40,687 nt of DNA from assembly GCA_031420365.1 (NCBI GenBank), contig JANOMP010000070.1, positions 1 through 40,687 on the forward strand. The letters are read 5' to 3'. Under the pieces are notes generated by a model that saw nothing but the letters and a program-made list of their open reading frames with translations, made no database searches and was not told the DNA's origin. Made by a program: the position numbers and the translations under genes. Source of the stretch: Leadbetterella sp031420365 (GTDB lineage: Bacteria; Bacteroidota; Bacteroidia; Cytophagales; Spirosomataceae). This document shows positions 25,607 through 35,064 of this stretch, piece after piece; within the stretch, counting starts at the first letter, position 1, and the number at the start of each line of letters is the position of its first letter.

Positions 25607-28534
25607 ATGTTTGTTTCTCCATCCGAGCCCTTTAAAATAATATATAGCCTTTTTGAACACCAATATCTTGGGTTTTTGGTAGAGTCTTTTGTTGTTAAAC
25701 TAAATTACAGGAATGAAGTAACGTTTCAATGTCAAAATGTTTCCTCAAAAAACATTTCTGAATTTGCTTCAGGCTTAGACGAACTCGACTATGAGCTTGT
25801 AAAACTTATTGATAATATTCAACAAGAAGTAATATTTAAGAAATTTAATACAAAAAAAATAACCCAACATGATTTTTTTTCCAAAGTATTTGATACTGAA
25901 AAAGGGGATAAGTTATTAAAAGAGAACATTTTAACATATATTGAAACCCATAAAAAACAGATTTTCAGCAGAATAAAATCAAAGAATTTTTTTGTAATGG
26001 GAAACGATGGTGTTCCTACTTGGAAATCCATAGAAATAAAGCAAGAACCCGCTCGGGCTTATTTTCATTTTGAGAGGCAAGAAAATCAAACGGTATATTA
26101 TCCAATCATAAAATGTGGAGCCGATAGTGTTAAATTTCAATTTAAAAATGCAAAAATAATTAATGACTTACCAGCTTGTATGCTGTTAGACAGTACGTTA
26201 TATCTTTTTGATCAATATGCCGACGGAAAAAAAATAAAACCATTTTTGGATAAACCCAATATAATAATTCCAAAAAAAATAGAGGAGATGTATTACCAAA
26301 AATTCATAGTGCCTTTAGTAGCCAATTTTAATGTTTTCGCCAAAGGATTTGAAATAGTAAATAAGACAGAAGACGCTGAACCTCAATTATTAGTTTCAGA
26401 AATTAAGAATGTAAAAACAATGGACCTGTTTGGTTCACAAATAGATAGTGAAGAAAATACAGATACTAAACTTTTTATTGATCTTTCCTTTAACTATGGA
26501 GAATACAACTTTAGATACGATAATTTCAGTGCCCCCTCTCATGTATTTTTAGAAAAAAAGAATGATTCTTGGATTTTTTATAAATTAAAAAAAGACTTAG
26601 AAAAAGAAAAAAACACTATTACAAGTTTAAAAAGTAATGGACTAGACCTTAGAAATGGAAGATTGTCTCTACCTAAAGTCGAAACCATTAGCTGGTTTCA
26701 AGAGCATACTAGCTATTTAGAAGATCAAGGAATTAAAGTTGTTCAAATAAATAAAGGTAATATTCAATATTTTTTGGGGTATTCAAAAATTGAATTAAAA
26801 ATTGAAGAAAAAAATGATTGGTTTGATGTTCATGCTTTTGTACAGTTTGGTGAATTTATAATTCCTTTCTTAAAACTTCGAAAATATATCATAAACAATA
26901 TCAAAGAATTTGAGCTTCCTGATGGAAAAATCGCTATAATTCCTATTTCATGGTTTACGAAGTATTCTGAGCTTTTTCATAATCTTGAGCTTGACGAAAA
27001 CGAAAATCAAGTATTAAAAAAACATCAAATTGGCCTTGTCTATAATTTAGAAAAAGAAGGTTTAGCTGTCACTGTAATGAGCCGAAAATTACAAACCTTA
27101 CGAGATTTTGCTGAAATAGAGGAAATAGCGTTACCAAAATTTTTTAAAGGAAAGCTTCGCCCCTACCAAAAAGCGGGTTATGATTGGTTACATTTTTTAA
27201 AGTCCTTCAATTTTGGTGGATGTCTAGCAGATGATATGGGACTTGGAAAAACTGTAACTACTCTAGCATTTTTGCAAAAATTAAAGGAAGAACATGCTGA
27301 ATACCCAAGTTTGATTGTAATGCCAACTTCTCTTATCTACAATTGGCAAAAAGAAGCAACAAAATTTACCCCTAAACTTAAAATCCTAATACACTTTGGC
27401 CCAAATAGATCAAAAGATGCTAATCAATTCAAGGATTTTGATCTGGTCATTTGCTCTTACGGAATTTTACGATTAGATGTAGAATTCATTCGAAAATTCA
27501 AATTCAATTATACCATATTAGATGAATCGCAAGCCATAAAGAATCCTAGTTCTATTATTTTCCAGTCTGTAATGTTATTAAATTCTACCAATAGATTAAT
27601 TCTTACGGGTACTCCTCTCGAAAATAGCACCTTAGATCTTTGGTCCCAAATTAGTTTTATTAACCCTGGATTATTAGGTACAGAAAGATTTTTTAAAAAC
27701 CATTATCAGCATCAAATTGAAAAATTGAAAGATGAGATTACGCTCCAAAAGCTATTTTCAAAAATAAAACCATTTTTGCTTAGAAGACATAAATCTCAAG
27801 TTGCAAAAGATTTACCCGAAAAAATAGAAACGGTTCAATATTGCCATATGACTGGGGAACAAGAAAAACTCTATGAAGAAACTAAATCCTATATTCGAAA
27901 TCAACTGATTAACGAAAAGGAACTGAAACAAGCGAATAAATCGAATATTTTAATACTGCAAGGTTTAAACAAATTAAGGCAAATAGCAAATAACCCGAAA
28001 ATGGTTGATGTAAACTTTATAGGGGAATCTGGCAAAGATAATGATGTGATGTTTAAATTAATGGATGTGGTAGAAGAAGGCTACAAAACGCTAGTTTTTA
28101 GTCAGTATGTGAAACACCTAAGTTTAATTAGAGCAAAATTAGACGCTGCCAACGTTCCGTATTTGTATTTAGATGGTTCCACCACCCATCGCCAAGACTT
28201 GGTAGATGAATTTCAAAACAATCCAAGCAAAAAAGTGTTTTTGATTTCTTTAAAAGCAGGCGGAGTAGGGTTAAACCTGACTGCAGCAGAATATGTATTC
28301 ATTTTAGATCCTTGGTGGAATCCCGCAATAGAAGCACAAGCTATTGATAGAGCCCATAGAATTGGGCAAAAAAATACTGTTTTTAGTTATAAATTTATAT
28401 CCAAAAATACAATTGAAGAAAAAATTCTTGATCTTCAAAACTCTAAAAAACAACTCTTTAACGATTTAATAACAACAGAAGATAGTTTTATGAAGTCACT
28501 TTCAGAAAAAGATATTTTATCGTTGTTGGATTAG
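25607..28534 (+). CDS. SNF2-family DEAD/DEAH helicase-like ATPase
   Basis: 975 residues. The first ~500 residues are a poorly conserved N-terminal region. The SNF2 core includes LRPYQKAGYDWL, Walker A DDMGLGKTVTT (about 540-550), a DEAH-box variant TILDESQAIKNP (about 636-647), LTGTPLENSTLDLWSQISF, and the helicase-C part LKAGGVGLNLTAAEYVFILD, WWNPAIEAQAIDRAHRIGQ. Such proteins translocate on DNA and remodel protein-DNA complexes; the bacterial role is often unknown, sometimes linked to RNA polymerase recycling or defence. It has its own promoter and appears monocistronic. Confidence 0.92.
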   Translation: MFVSPSEPFKIIYSLFEHQYLGFLVESFVVKLNYRNEVTFQCQNVSSKNISEFASGLDELDYELVKLIDNIQQEVIFKKFNTKKITQHDFFSKVFDTEKGDKLLKENILTYIETHKKQIFSRIKSKNFFVMGNDGVPTWKSIEIKQEPARAYFHFERQENQTVYYPIIKCGADSVKFQFKNAKIINDLPACMLLDSTLYLFDQYADGKKIKPFLDKPNIIIPKKIEEMYYQKFIVPLVANFNVFAKGFEIVNKTEDAEPQLLVSEIKNVKTMDLFGSQIDSEENTDTKLFIDLSFNYGEYNFRYDNFSAPSHVFLEKKNDSWIFYKLKKDLEKEKNTITSLKSNGLDLRNGRLSLPKVETISWFQEHTSYLEDQGIKVVQINKGNIQYFLGYSKIELKIEEKNDWFDVHAFVQFGEFIIPFLKLRKYIINNIKEFELPDGKIAIIPISWFTKYSELFHNLELDENENQVLKKHQIGLVYNLEKEGLAVTVMSRKLQTLRDFAEIEEIALPKFFKGKLRPYQKAGYDWLHFLKSFNFGGCLADDMGLGKTVTTLAFLQKLKEEHAEYPSLIVMPTSLIYNWQKEATKFTPKLKILIHFGPNRSKDANQFKDFDLVICSYGILRLDVEFIRKFKFNYTILDESQAIKNPSSIIFQSVMLLNSTNRLILTGTPLENSTLDLWSQISFINPGLLGTERFFKNHYQHQIEKLKDEITLQKLFSKIKPFLLRRHKSQVAKDLPEKIETVQYCHMTGEQEKLYEETKSYIRNQLINEKELKQANKSNILILQGLNKLRQIANNPKMVDVNFIGESGKDNDVMFKLMDVVEEGYKTLVFSQYVKHLSLIRAKLDAANVPYLYLDGSTTHRQDLVDEFQNNPSKKVFLISLKAGGVGLNLTAAEYVFILDPWWNPAIEAQAIDRAHRIGQKNTVFSYKFISKNTIEEKILDLQNSKKQLFNDLITTEDSFMKSLSEKDILSLLD

Positions 28535-28608
28535 AAGCTATTTGGTTTAATGATAATTTATGTTTTAGAATTGATATGCAACTTTTTAAATAAAATATCA
28601 TCTAATAA

Positions 28609-29625
28609 GAAATAGTCGCATTATTCTTTGCCTTGGCCTTAAAGTTCAGCTCATTCTCTGAAGAAAATATCCCATTTTTAACAAAAGAATTCCCATCAAA
28701 GAATATTAACAAACTGAAAATAAACATCTCTGGTGGTGGAGTGACAGTTTCAGGAACCAACAGTTCAGAATCTACTATCAAAGTTTTTATTAAAGGGAAT
28801 GGTATAAAAAAGAATTTAACCATAAGTGAAATTAAGGATTTACTAGAAAACTATGAGTTTTCAGTTAAAATGAAAGGAAATACCTTGACATGTTTGGCCA
28901 AATCAAAAAAGAATATGAATTGGAAAAATGGTCTTTCTATTAGTTTCGAGGCTAATGTACCAGAAAGAATATCTACTGATCTTAGAACATTTAGCGATGG
29001 CGGTATAACTTTAGAAAATTTAGACGGTAATATAAATTTTAAAACCAGTGGCGGAGGTTTAAAATTAAATAAACTGGCTGGCACAATTGATGGAAGAACC
29101 TCTGGAGGTGGTATCAAACTTACTAATAGCGAAGGAAAGATATTTTTAAATACGAGTGGTGGTGGAATAGATTTGGCGGATTCAAAAGGCGAAATTAACG
29201 TAAATACTTCTGGTGGAGGCATTTCATTAACAAATTTAAAAGGTAATATAAAAGGTAATACCAGTGGTGGAGGTATTAATTCCGAAAACATAAATGGAAG
29301 TTTGATTATTGCAACATCAGGAGGTTCTATTAATCTAGAAAAAATAACAGGGGATTTAGAAGCAAGAACCAGCGGAGGGAATATTAATGCTGAAATTATT
29401 AAAATGGGAAAAGTAGTAAGCCTTTCAACAAGTGCAGGAAATATAAGAGCTAATTTGCCATTTAATCAGGGAATGGACTATGATATTAGCGGTTCTAGGA
29501 TAAAAAGTGAGAAATTAACTAAAGTCTCTAACAATCTTAAGTCGGGTAAAGTTAAAGGCAAGGTTAATGGTGGAGGAGCAACAGTTAAAATAAATGCAGG
29601 AATAGGAATAATTACAATAGATTAA
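28609..29625 (+). CDS. DUF4097-type beta-helix repeat protein, start codon unclear
   Basis: A secreted or periplasmic beta-rich protein. Residues from DNA 29044 onward show at least seven 18-residue repeats, each beginning TSGGG (or TSGGS/TSGGN), with exact 54-bp spacing at 29044, 29098, 29152, 29206, 29260, 29314 and 29368. Codons vary while residues stay the same. This is the DUF4097-type right-handed beta-helix pattern. A signal-peptide-like core (IVALFFALALKFSS) is encoded from 28612, but no ATG precedes it: the frame is closed at 28606 (TAA), and the first usual start, TTG at 28633, cuts the core in half. Either ATA (28612) is used, or the ATG was lost. Function unknown. Confidence 0.78.
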   Translation, partial: EIVALFFALALKFSSFSEENIPFLTKEFPSKNINKLKINISGGGVTVSGTNSSESTIKVFIKGNGIKKNLTISEIKDLLENYEFSVKMKGNTLTCLAKSKKNMNWKNGLSISFEANVPERISTDLRTFSDGGITLENLDGNINFKTSGGGLKLNKLAGTIDGRTSGGGIKLTNSEGKIFLNTSGGGIDLADSKGEINVNTSGGGISLTNLKGNIKGNTSGGGINSENINGSLIIATSGGSINLEKITGDLEARTSGGNINAEIIKMGKVVSLSTSAGNIRANLPFNQGMDYDISGSRIKSEKLTKVSNNLKSGKVKGKVNGGGATVKINAGIGIITID

Positions 29626-29636
29626 CTCAAAGCTTA

Positions 29637-29670
29637 AAAGGAGGCATTCTGCTCCAGAATGCTTCCTTTA
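29637..29670. terminator. bidirectional terminator
   Basis: AAAGGA-GGCATTC and GAATGC-TTCCTTT arms form a strong hairpin between convergent genes, with AT-rich tails on both sides. Confidence 0.75.
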
Positions 29671-29673
29671 TTA

Positions 29674-31227
29674 TTAGTCGAATCTATACTTCATTCCATA
29701 ATTTATCCCTAACATTGAAGGTCTAAAACTTAAATCACTATTTTTTGAAATACCAGAATTAATAGCATGTTGAAAATTGGACCCAAAATTTATTTGCCAT
29801 TGAGAGCCAAACTCATAATTTAATCTCAGCCCTCCAAGTCCACTTAAACTCATAAAATTAAAATTGGAATTAGCTGAATTCAAACTAGTATTCTGTGAAT
29901 TAGTTCCATTGAATTGATTTTTCAACAAAAAATCATTCGAAAATCCACCCAAAATTTCAACTCCAAAAGATTTGTATAGAGGTAAATTAAAAGTAAGTTG
30001 AATGGGAATATTTATGTAATTATAGGATTGCGTATTGATTTCGTTCAAAGAAATAATAGTCTGATTATCTCTATTAGATTTAATATAATTCGCTTGAAAA
30101 AACGAATTAATTTCTCCCCTTTTCTCATTAATACTATAAACATTTGAATTCATTGAAGAGCTAGCTCTTAATAGCCTTACTCCACTTTCCCAACCAATTT
30201 TTTTGCCTATTTTTTTTCCAATGTTAAAACCAAGATTTAAAGATCTTCCAGAAATTATTTCATTAATAGGTAAACTACTTTGTAAAATATCAGATACAGG
30301 GTTTAAATTGGACGCTGCAGTTTCTGATTGCATTGATTTTAAGCTAAAGGCAGAATTTGCATCGTTTCTGGCAGAGGCTAATGCTTCTCCATTAAAGCTA
30401 GAAGCTTCATAGTTAGGGTTAAAAGGAGCAACTCCAGAATTAAATCCTAAATAAATTCTTTCTCTTTTATTTTTAGTTTTTGATACAATCACAGGCGATT
30501 CATATGCTAACTTATTTCTATTCAATACAAATCGATTCTTAAAAGCCTTAAAACCCCTATTGTGTATTTTTTCATACTTAAGTTTTGAAACTATTGAATT
30601 CACACTCTCATTTTGACTAAGTGCAATTTTATCATTAACTGCAACGGAATTTACTCCATTGTAGCCATTTATCGATTCAGCATTGTCCTCCATTTGGAAA
30701 ATAGGAGAATCGGCCGCAGAAAAAATAGCTGTTTTATTTCCATTAACATGCTTTTGATTTTCAGCTATTTGCGAATAAATTAAATCATTCTCATTTTTAA
30801 ATTTTTGTTTTTCTTTCCTTTCTGAAAACAAAACGCTTTTTCCATTTTCAAAACTTTTTTTAACTTCAAGATTGCTTCTATCATTCGCTAATTTTTGCTT
30901 ATTTTCATTTCCCTTTTCTATTGACTTTGATAACACAGATTTTTGGGAAAGATTTTCCTCATCATTTTTTCTAAACTTATTAATAAGCAATAAGTATCCT
31001 AAAGTCAAAACCAAGGAGGCGGCGATTCCAGTTTGAATTGCATGCTTATTCAACCAAAAAAACGGAATAATTCGTTTCTTCTTATTATCTAATTCTTTTT
31101 CTATATTTAGCCATACCAAATCTGGTGGGGACTCAGAGACATCTTTTAAAGCCTCCTCCCATTGTTTTTCAAATGATTTTTGTTCCGATTCCATAAATAT
31201 ATCAATTCTTTTGTGGATTGCTTCCAC
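29674..31227 (-). CDS. sigma-factor partner: single-helix protein with C-terminal beta-barrel
   Basis: 517 residues. The cytoplasmic N-terminal part (FEKQWEEALKDVSESPPDLV, WLNIEKELDNKKKR) resembles anti-sigma-like heads. One membrane helix follows at about residues 67-84 (GIAASLVLTLGYLLLIN), then a long low-complexity Asn/Lys/Ser linker. The last ~250 residues alternate like an outer-membrane beta-barrel (YINIPIQLTFNLPLY, LGGLRLNYEFGSQWQINFGS), ending aromatic-FD. It starts at GTG 31227, or ATG 31194. It directly follows an ECF sigma gene (one base between stop and GTG), so it is probably its regulator or target. Confidence 0.7.
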   Translation of the reverse strand: MEAIHKRIDIFMESEQKSFEKQWEEALKDVSESPPDLVWLNIEKELDNKKKRIIPFFWLNKHAIQTGIAASLVLTLGYLLLINKFRKNDEENLSQKSVLSKSIEKGNENKQKLANDRSNLEVKKSFENGKSVLFSERKEKQKFKNENDLIYSQIAENQKHVNGNKTAIFSAADSPIFQMEDNAESINGYNGVNSVAVNDKIALSQNESVNSIVSKLKYEKIHNRGFKAFKNRFVLNRNKLAYESPVIVSKTKNKRERIYLGFNSGVAPFNPNYEASSFNGEALASARNDANSAFSLKSMQSETAASNLNPVSDILQSSLPINEIISGRSLNLGFNIGKKIGKKIGWESGVRLLRASSSMNSNVYSINEKRGEINSFFQANYIKSNRDNQTIISLNEINTQSYNYINIPIQLTFNLPLYKSFGVEILGGFSNDFLLKNQFNGTNSQNTSLNSANSNFNFMSLSGLGGLRLNYEFGSQWQINFGSNFQHAINSGISKNSDLSFRPSMLGINYGMKYRFD

Positions 31228-31228
31228 T

Positions 31229-31771
31229 TTAAATTCTTGTCGTTTCCTTATCTAATTTTTTCATCAAAAGTTGCCGAGCCCTTGAAAACTGGGACTTTGA
31301 TGTTCCTTCGGTTATGTTCAACATTTCCGCAATTTCTTGGTGCTTATATCCTTCTACAGCATATAAATTAAAAACTGTCTTACAGCCTTCTGGCAATGTT
31401 TGGATAATTGCATTCAAGGCTTCCATGGATAAATTTTCTAAGCCCAAATTTATAGGAGAATCATAAATAAATCCTGAATGGGTATCGATGTCATCCATTT
31501 TCATTTGTCCATTCTTTTGAATAGCTTTTAAGGCGGTATTAATTACAATTCGTTTTAACCAAGCCTCTAAAGGGCAGTCGAATCGAAAGGTATTAATGTG
31601 TCTAAAAATTTTAATGAATGCTTCTTGTAAAACATCTTGAGCATCGTCTTTATCCTTCATATATCGTCTAGCTAATGCAAACAATCTTGCTGCATACAGT
31701 TCATAAAACTGACGCTGAGCTACCCGATTATCTTGAATACAGGCCTCTACTAATTGTTTTTCGTTAGACAT
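31229..31771 (-). CDS. ECF RNA polymerase sigma factor
   Basis: 180 residues, the usual ECF size. Region 2 reads YELYAARLFALARRYMKDKDDAQDVLQEAFIKIFRHINTF with the conserved DA-DVLQEAF. Region 4 reads LPEGCKTVFNLYAVEGYKHQEIAEMLNITEGTSKSQFSRAR, the HTH that contacts -35 DNA. It redirects RNA polymerase to a small regulon. The next gene, one base away, is a membrane protein with an anti-sigma-like head. The signal sensed is unknown. Confidence 0.95.
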   Translation of the reverse strand: MSNEKQLVEACIQDNRVAQRQFYELYAARLFALARRYMKDKDDAQDVLQEAFIKIFRHINTFRFDCPLEAWLKRIVINTALKAIQKNGQMKMDDIDTHSGFIYDSPINLGLENLSMEALNAIIQTLPEGCKTVFNLYAVEGYKHQEIAEMLNITEGTSKSQFSRARQLLMKKLDKETTRI

Positions 31772-31833
31772 ATAAAAGGTCGGACTTGCCGAGGGGTAAA
31801 CTAAGGAGTTAATTTAACGCAAAATAGTTGGAA

Positions 31834-32868
31834 TTAGCGTTTATATATAGTGAGAAAATCTTCCATAATTTTTTCGTGAGAATGCATTGCTATTCCAGAG
31901 GGCACATTGGGGGCATCAATACCTTTTTTTAAAATTACTTTACTTTTAAAAATTCTTATTTCATCATATAGCCCATCTTTAAAAAATTGCCGAATTAAAG
32001 TTGGCCCACCCTCCACAAAAACACTATTTACTCCTAAATTAATTAATTGTTTTAATGCTTCTTGAAGAAAATTATTCTCTTTCTCTATCTTAACAAAGTG
32101 TATATTCCCTTCCATTTTTTCTACAATAGAATTTAAAACAATAGTCTTTTGTCCGTCTTCAAAAACTTTAAATTCAGGCTTTAATTTGAGATCTCTATCT
32201 ATCAAAACCCGAATAGGACTTTTCCCACCTGGCCAAAGCCTAGCATCTAATTGTGGATTATCATTTAAAATGGTATTGCTACCAACCAAGATAGCAGCTT
32301 CTTCTGACCGCCATTTATGTACAAGCAAATTAGAAACACTACTGGTGATTTTAAATGGGCTACCGTCTTCATTAGCTACAAAACCATCTGCTGTTTCCGC
32401 CCATTTTATTACCACAAAAGGCAACTTTTGTGAAATTGCTTTAAAAAACCTTTTATTTAATTCTAAGCCCTCACTTTTTAACAACCCAATTTCCACTTCA
32501 ATACCAGACTTTTTAAGTTTCTCTAATCCTTTTCCTGCCACTAATGGATTAGGATCAAGGACAGATATGAACACTTTTCTAACCTTATAATTTATTAATA
32601 AATCAACACAAGGGGGAGTTTTTCCAAAATGAGAGCATGGCTCCAAAGTTAAATAAATATCACTTTCTGATAAAATATTTTTGCCTTTTACAGAATTAAT
32701 TGCATTTACCTCCGCATGAGCTTCGCCGTAAAGTTCATGAAAACCTTCCCCTATTATCAAATCATTATGCACAATCACACATCCAACCATAGGATTTGGG
32801 CTTACTCTTTCTCTACCAAGAGCGGCCAAATCCAAGGCTCTTTTCATGTAAAGTTCTTTTTCAGACAT
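31834..32868 (-). CDS. ribD: bifunctional riboflavin biosynthesis deaminase/reductase
   Basis: 344 residues from ATG 32868 (MSEKELYMKRALDLA); the frame is open further to 32931, but that start would lie inside the YCII gene. The N-terminal deaminase has the zinc motifs HAEVNAI (about 51-57) and PCSHFGKTPPC (about 76-86). The C-terminal reductase starts near residue 150 (KLPFVVIKWAETADGFVA, RSEEAAILVGSNTILNDNPQ). It converts 2,5-diamino-6-ribosylamino-pyrimidinone phosphate in two steps toward riboflavin. The start overlaps the upstream YCII gene's stop by 8 bases, so the two are coupled. Confidence 0.95.
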   Translation of the reverse strand: MSEKELYMKRALDLAALGRERVSPNPMVGCVIVHNDLIIGEGFHELYGEAHAEVNAINSVKGKNILSESDIYLTLEPCSHFGKTPPCVDLLINYKVRKVFISVLDPNPLVAGKGLEKLKKSGIEVEIGLLKSEGLELNKRFFKAISQKLPFVVIKWAETADGFVANEDGSPFKITSSVSNLLVHKWRSEEAAILVGSNTILNDNPQLDARLWPGGKSPIRVLIDRDLKLKPEFKVFEDGQKTIVLNSIVEKMEGNIHFVKIEKENNFLQEALKQLINLGVNSVFVEGGPTLIRQFFKDGLYDEIRIFKSKVILKKGIDAPNVPSGIAMHSHEKIMEDFLTIYKR

Positions 32869-33151
32869 TGGCTGATTTAAATGGAATAACTTCATATTTT
32901 TCCCAAACTTCTTCCACAATATATGGTTCAATAGCCAAATAATTTTGCAATTCTACCTCATTTGCAAACTCTAATACTAAAGCCGAACCTTTCATTTGTT
33001 CATTTTCATTTAGTTGGGCCCCACCAAAAATAAAGTTTTTAGATTCTTTAAGCTTTTTTACAAGAGCCAAATGTCGAGGTCGTGCTTCCATTCGCTTTTC
33101 AAGTGCTCCAGGAGTGCTAGGGTCTGACCCTAAAATTAGATATTGAGGCAT
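32861..33151 (-). CDS. YCII-domain protein
   Basis: 96 residues. MPQYLILGSDPSTPGALEKRM, RPRHLALVKKLKESKNFIFGG, GSALVLEFANEVELQNYL, then YEVIPF, match the YCII/YciI ferredoxin-like fold, usually a small dimer with unclear function and sometimes hydrolase activity. The gene overlaps ribD downstream and starts 15 bases after the stop of the PtuB-like HNH gene. With that spacing it has no obvious promoter of its own. Confidence 0.85.
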   Translation of the reverse strand: MPQYLILGSDPSTPGALEKRMEARPRHLALVKKLKESKNFIFGGAQLNENEQMKGSALVLEFANEVELQNYLAIEPYIVEEVWEKYEVIPFKSANV

Positions 33152-33166
33152 ACTTTTGTTTTAATT

Positions 33167-33760
33167 TTATTCAAAAATAAATCGAAACGGATAATCTTGA
33201 ATATCTGGACTAGAACTAGCTATAAATCGTTCGAAAGCATGCCTTCTACTTGTAGTTAAACTAGGATGATTGAAATTAAAAATACTGAGGGTAATTTCCG
33301 CCTTTGAATGATCTTTTGGACTTATTTGCGGATTTATTTCTAATTCATGCGTAGAATAATTATAAATAAAAAAAAATCTAAAAGAATAATTGAATTCATC
33401 AGGGCTCAATAAACATGAATCATATTGTTCCATTTTACATCTTTGACAATGATTACATGATAAATACAAATTATCCCATTTGTAGGCAATACTATAAAAT
33501 TCAGGTTTACTTTTAGGCTTAAAATGATCAATGGTTAAATCTCCATGTAACAAAGGAAACTTATCACAGTAATGACAATGATTATCGGACATTTTCAATA
33601 GAATGGGAGCTAATAGGTGATTAGATTTTATGCCATTTATGATATTCCATTTAAACAAATATGAATTATTGGCAGATTTATTTTCAAAATATCTTTTACC
33701 CCACTTTTCCCAATTTTCTTCTAACTTCTTTGGTTGTGCTATTCTAATTAACTGTCTCAT
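33167..33760 (-). CDS. ptuB: PtuB-like HNH nuclease of a Septu-type defence pair
   Basis: 197 residues. It opens MRQLIRI-PKKL, the typical PtuB/TIGR02646-type start. The HNH part has CHYCDKFPLL, LTIDHFKPKSKPEFYS, then YKWDNLYLSCNHCQRCK with two CxxC pairs and the central His. In Septu, PtuA (ATPase) and PtuB (HNH) act together, with PtuB cutting nucleic acid during phage infection. The start overlaps the ATPase stop by 17 bases. Assignment rests on order, domains and the signature start. No reverse transcriptase is nearby, so this is not a retron-associated version. Confidence 0.82.
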   Translation of the reverse strand: MRQLIRIAQPKKLEENWEKWGKRYFENKSANNSYLFKWNIINGIKSNHLLAPILLKMSDNHCHYCDKFPLLHGDLTIDHFKPKSKPEFYSIAYKWDNLYLSCNHCQRCKMEQYDSCLLSPDEFNYSFRFFFIYNYSTHELEINPQISPKDHSKAEITLSIFNFNHPSLTTSRRHAFERFIASSSPDIQDYPFRFIFE

Positions 33761-35039
33761 ACGGCAAATCTAACTTAATTCCAAAATGATTTTTTAGCTG
33801 CCTAATTTCCATAGAGATAATATTGGAAATTTCCTCACTTTGATTACTAAGTTTTTGTGACAGTTCAAAAAAGGTTTTTACTAATTCCATATTTTCTTTA
33901 TCATTCAATAGTTGTGTTCTAAGTAGATAAAATTGGTTAAATTGGTTTTCAATTTCAACTCCATACAAACTTTCAATATCGAACACTTCATTCAAAATAG
34001 TTAGCACACTATTTCCATCTTGAGAAAGTAAAACTTCACCATCAATTTCAGATTTTCCCCCAGCAAATTTTAGTTTATAAATCCAAGCGTCATCCACAGA
34101 GCCAACTACAAAAGGGGAGTGTGTAGATACGAAAATTTGAGCATTTTTGAATAATTTTTGAATAACAGGTAAAACCTTCCTTTGCCAAGCTGGATGAAGA
34201 TGAACTTCAATTTCATCTAAAAATAAAACAAAGTTACGGTCAAAAACATCCAAATCGTCTTTCCATTTTATCCTGTCCATTCTCATTAACAAATCTGCTA
34301 TCCAACTTACTACTGACTTTAAACCGTCAGGCAAATTATCGAAGGTTAATGGCTGGTTATCTACAATAAGCGTCACACTAAATGGATTTTCATTCAATTC
34401 AAATTTTACTTGTTTTCCAATAATATCTGAGATAACCGATTCAATTTTATTAAGTGTAGTTTTATACTTTTGTGATTTTTCCTTGTTGTCTTTTAAAAAA
34501 GCCAACGCTTCATAAGCCTTCATATTAGCAATCCACTGCAACAAAAGATGGGGATTAACAGAATTTTTAAAACTCAAGATATTTTCAAATGGAGAATTTT
34601 GAATTTCATTTATACCCGAAATTGAACTCCCTTCGATTTGTCTGTATCCCGAGTATGCAAAAACTGCAAAATCAAAAGTAGAAAAACTAAAATTATTAAT
34701 ACTATTCCAATACTCGGTCAAAAAATATGGAATACCTTCGGAATATAAAGTACCATTTAAGTAAGAATGCTTTACATCTTGATTGTCGGAAAAAGTTAAT
34801 TTGTAATTACTATTTTCATTCTTAAATCTTAATCTTGATAATAACTGAGGATTTGAATTTTGAGGAAACAACATTCCCGCCAACAGCATCAATAATGTCG
34901 TTTTTCCCGAACCATTTTCTCCAGTTATAATGTGTATTTCAGCTTTATTTTGATTTGCCTTGGTTTTAAATTCCAGATTGAAATTTTCAAATACTCCAAT
35001 ATTATTTACTGAGATGCTTTTAATTTTAAAATCTTCCAT
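33744..35039 (-). CDS. ptuA: PtuA-like SMC/ABC-type ATPase of a Septu-type defence pair
   Basis: 431 residues. The N-terminus IKSISVNNIGVFENFNLEF is the usual OLD/RecF-like edge strand. Walker A is TGENGSGKTTLLMLL (about 38-52). The signature-like helix is LPDGLKSVVSWIADLL. Walker B and D-loop read FLDEIEVHLHPAWQRKVLP, and the H-loop reads FVSTHSPFVVGS. The C-terminal ~100 residues (DEVFDIESLYGVEIENQFN) are helical. It is the sensor/ATPase partner of the downstream HNH gene, overlapped by 17 bases. It has its own TAnnTTTG box at 35065-35072 and is separated from typA by a terminator. Confidence 0.82.
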   Translation of the reverse strand: MEDFKIKSISVNNIGVFENFNLEFKTKANQNKAEIHIITGENGSGKTTLLMLLAGMLFPQNSNPQLLSRLRFKNENSNYKLTFSDNQDVKHSYLNGTLYSEGIPYFLTEYWNSINNFSFSTFDFAVFAYSGYRQIEGSSISGINEIQNSPFENILSFKNSVNPHLLLQWIANMKAYEALAFLKDNKEKSQKYKTTLNKIESVISDIIGKQVKFELNENPFSVTLIVDNQPLTFDNLPDGLKSVVSWIADLLMRMDRIKWKDDLDVFDRNFVLFLDEIEVHLHPAWQRKVLPVIQKLFKNAQIFVSTHSPFVVGSVDDAWIYKLKFAGGKSEIDGEVLLSQDGNSVLTILNEVFDIESLYGVEIENQFNQFYLLRTQLLNDKENMELVKTFFELSQKLSNQSEEISNIISMEIRQLKNHFGIKLDLPYETVN

Positions 35040-35064
35040 AATTTTATTTTAGATTTTTTAAAGT

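Noticed and set aside
33744..35039. retron-linked ATPase/HNH pair
   Set aside because: No reverse transcriptase or msr-msd-like repeat lies near the pair; plain Septu is the simpler reading.
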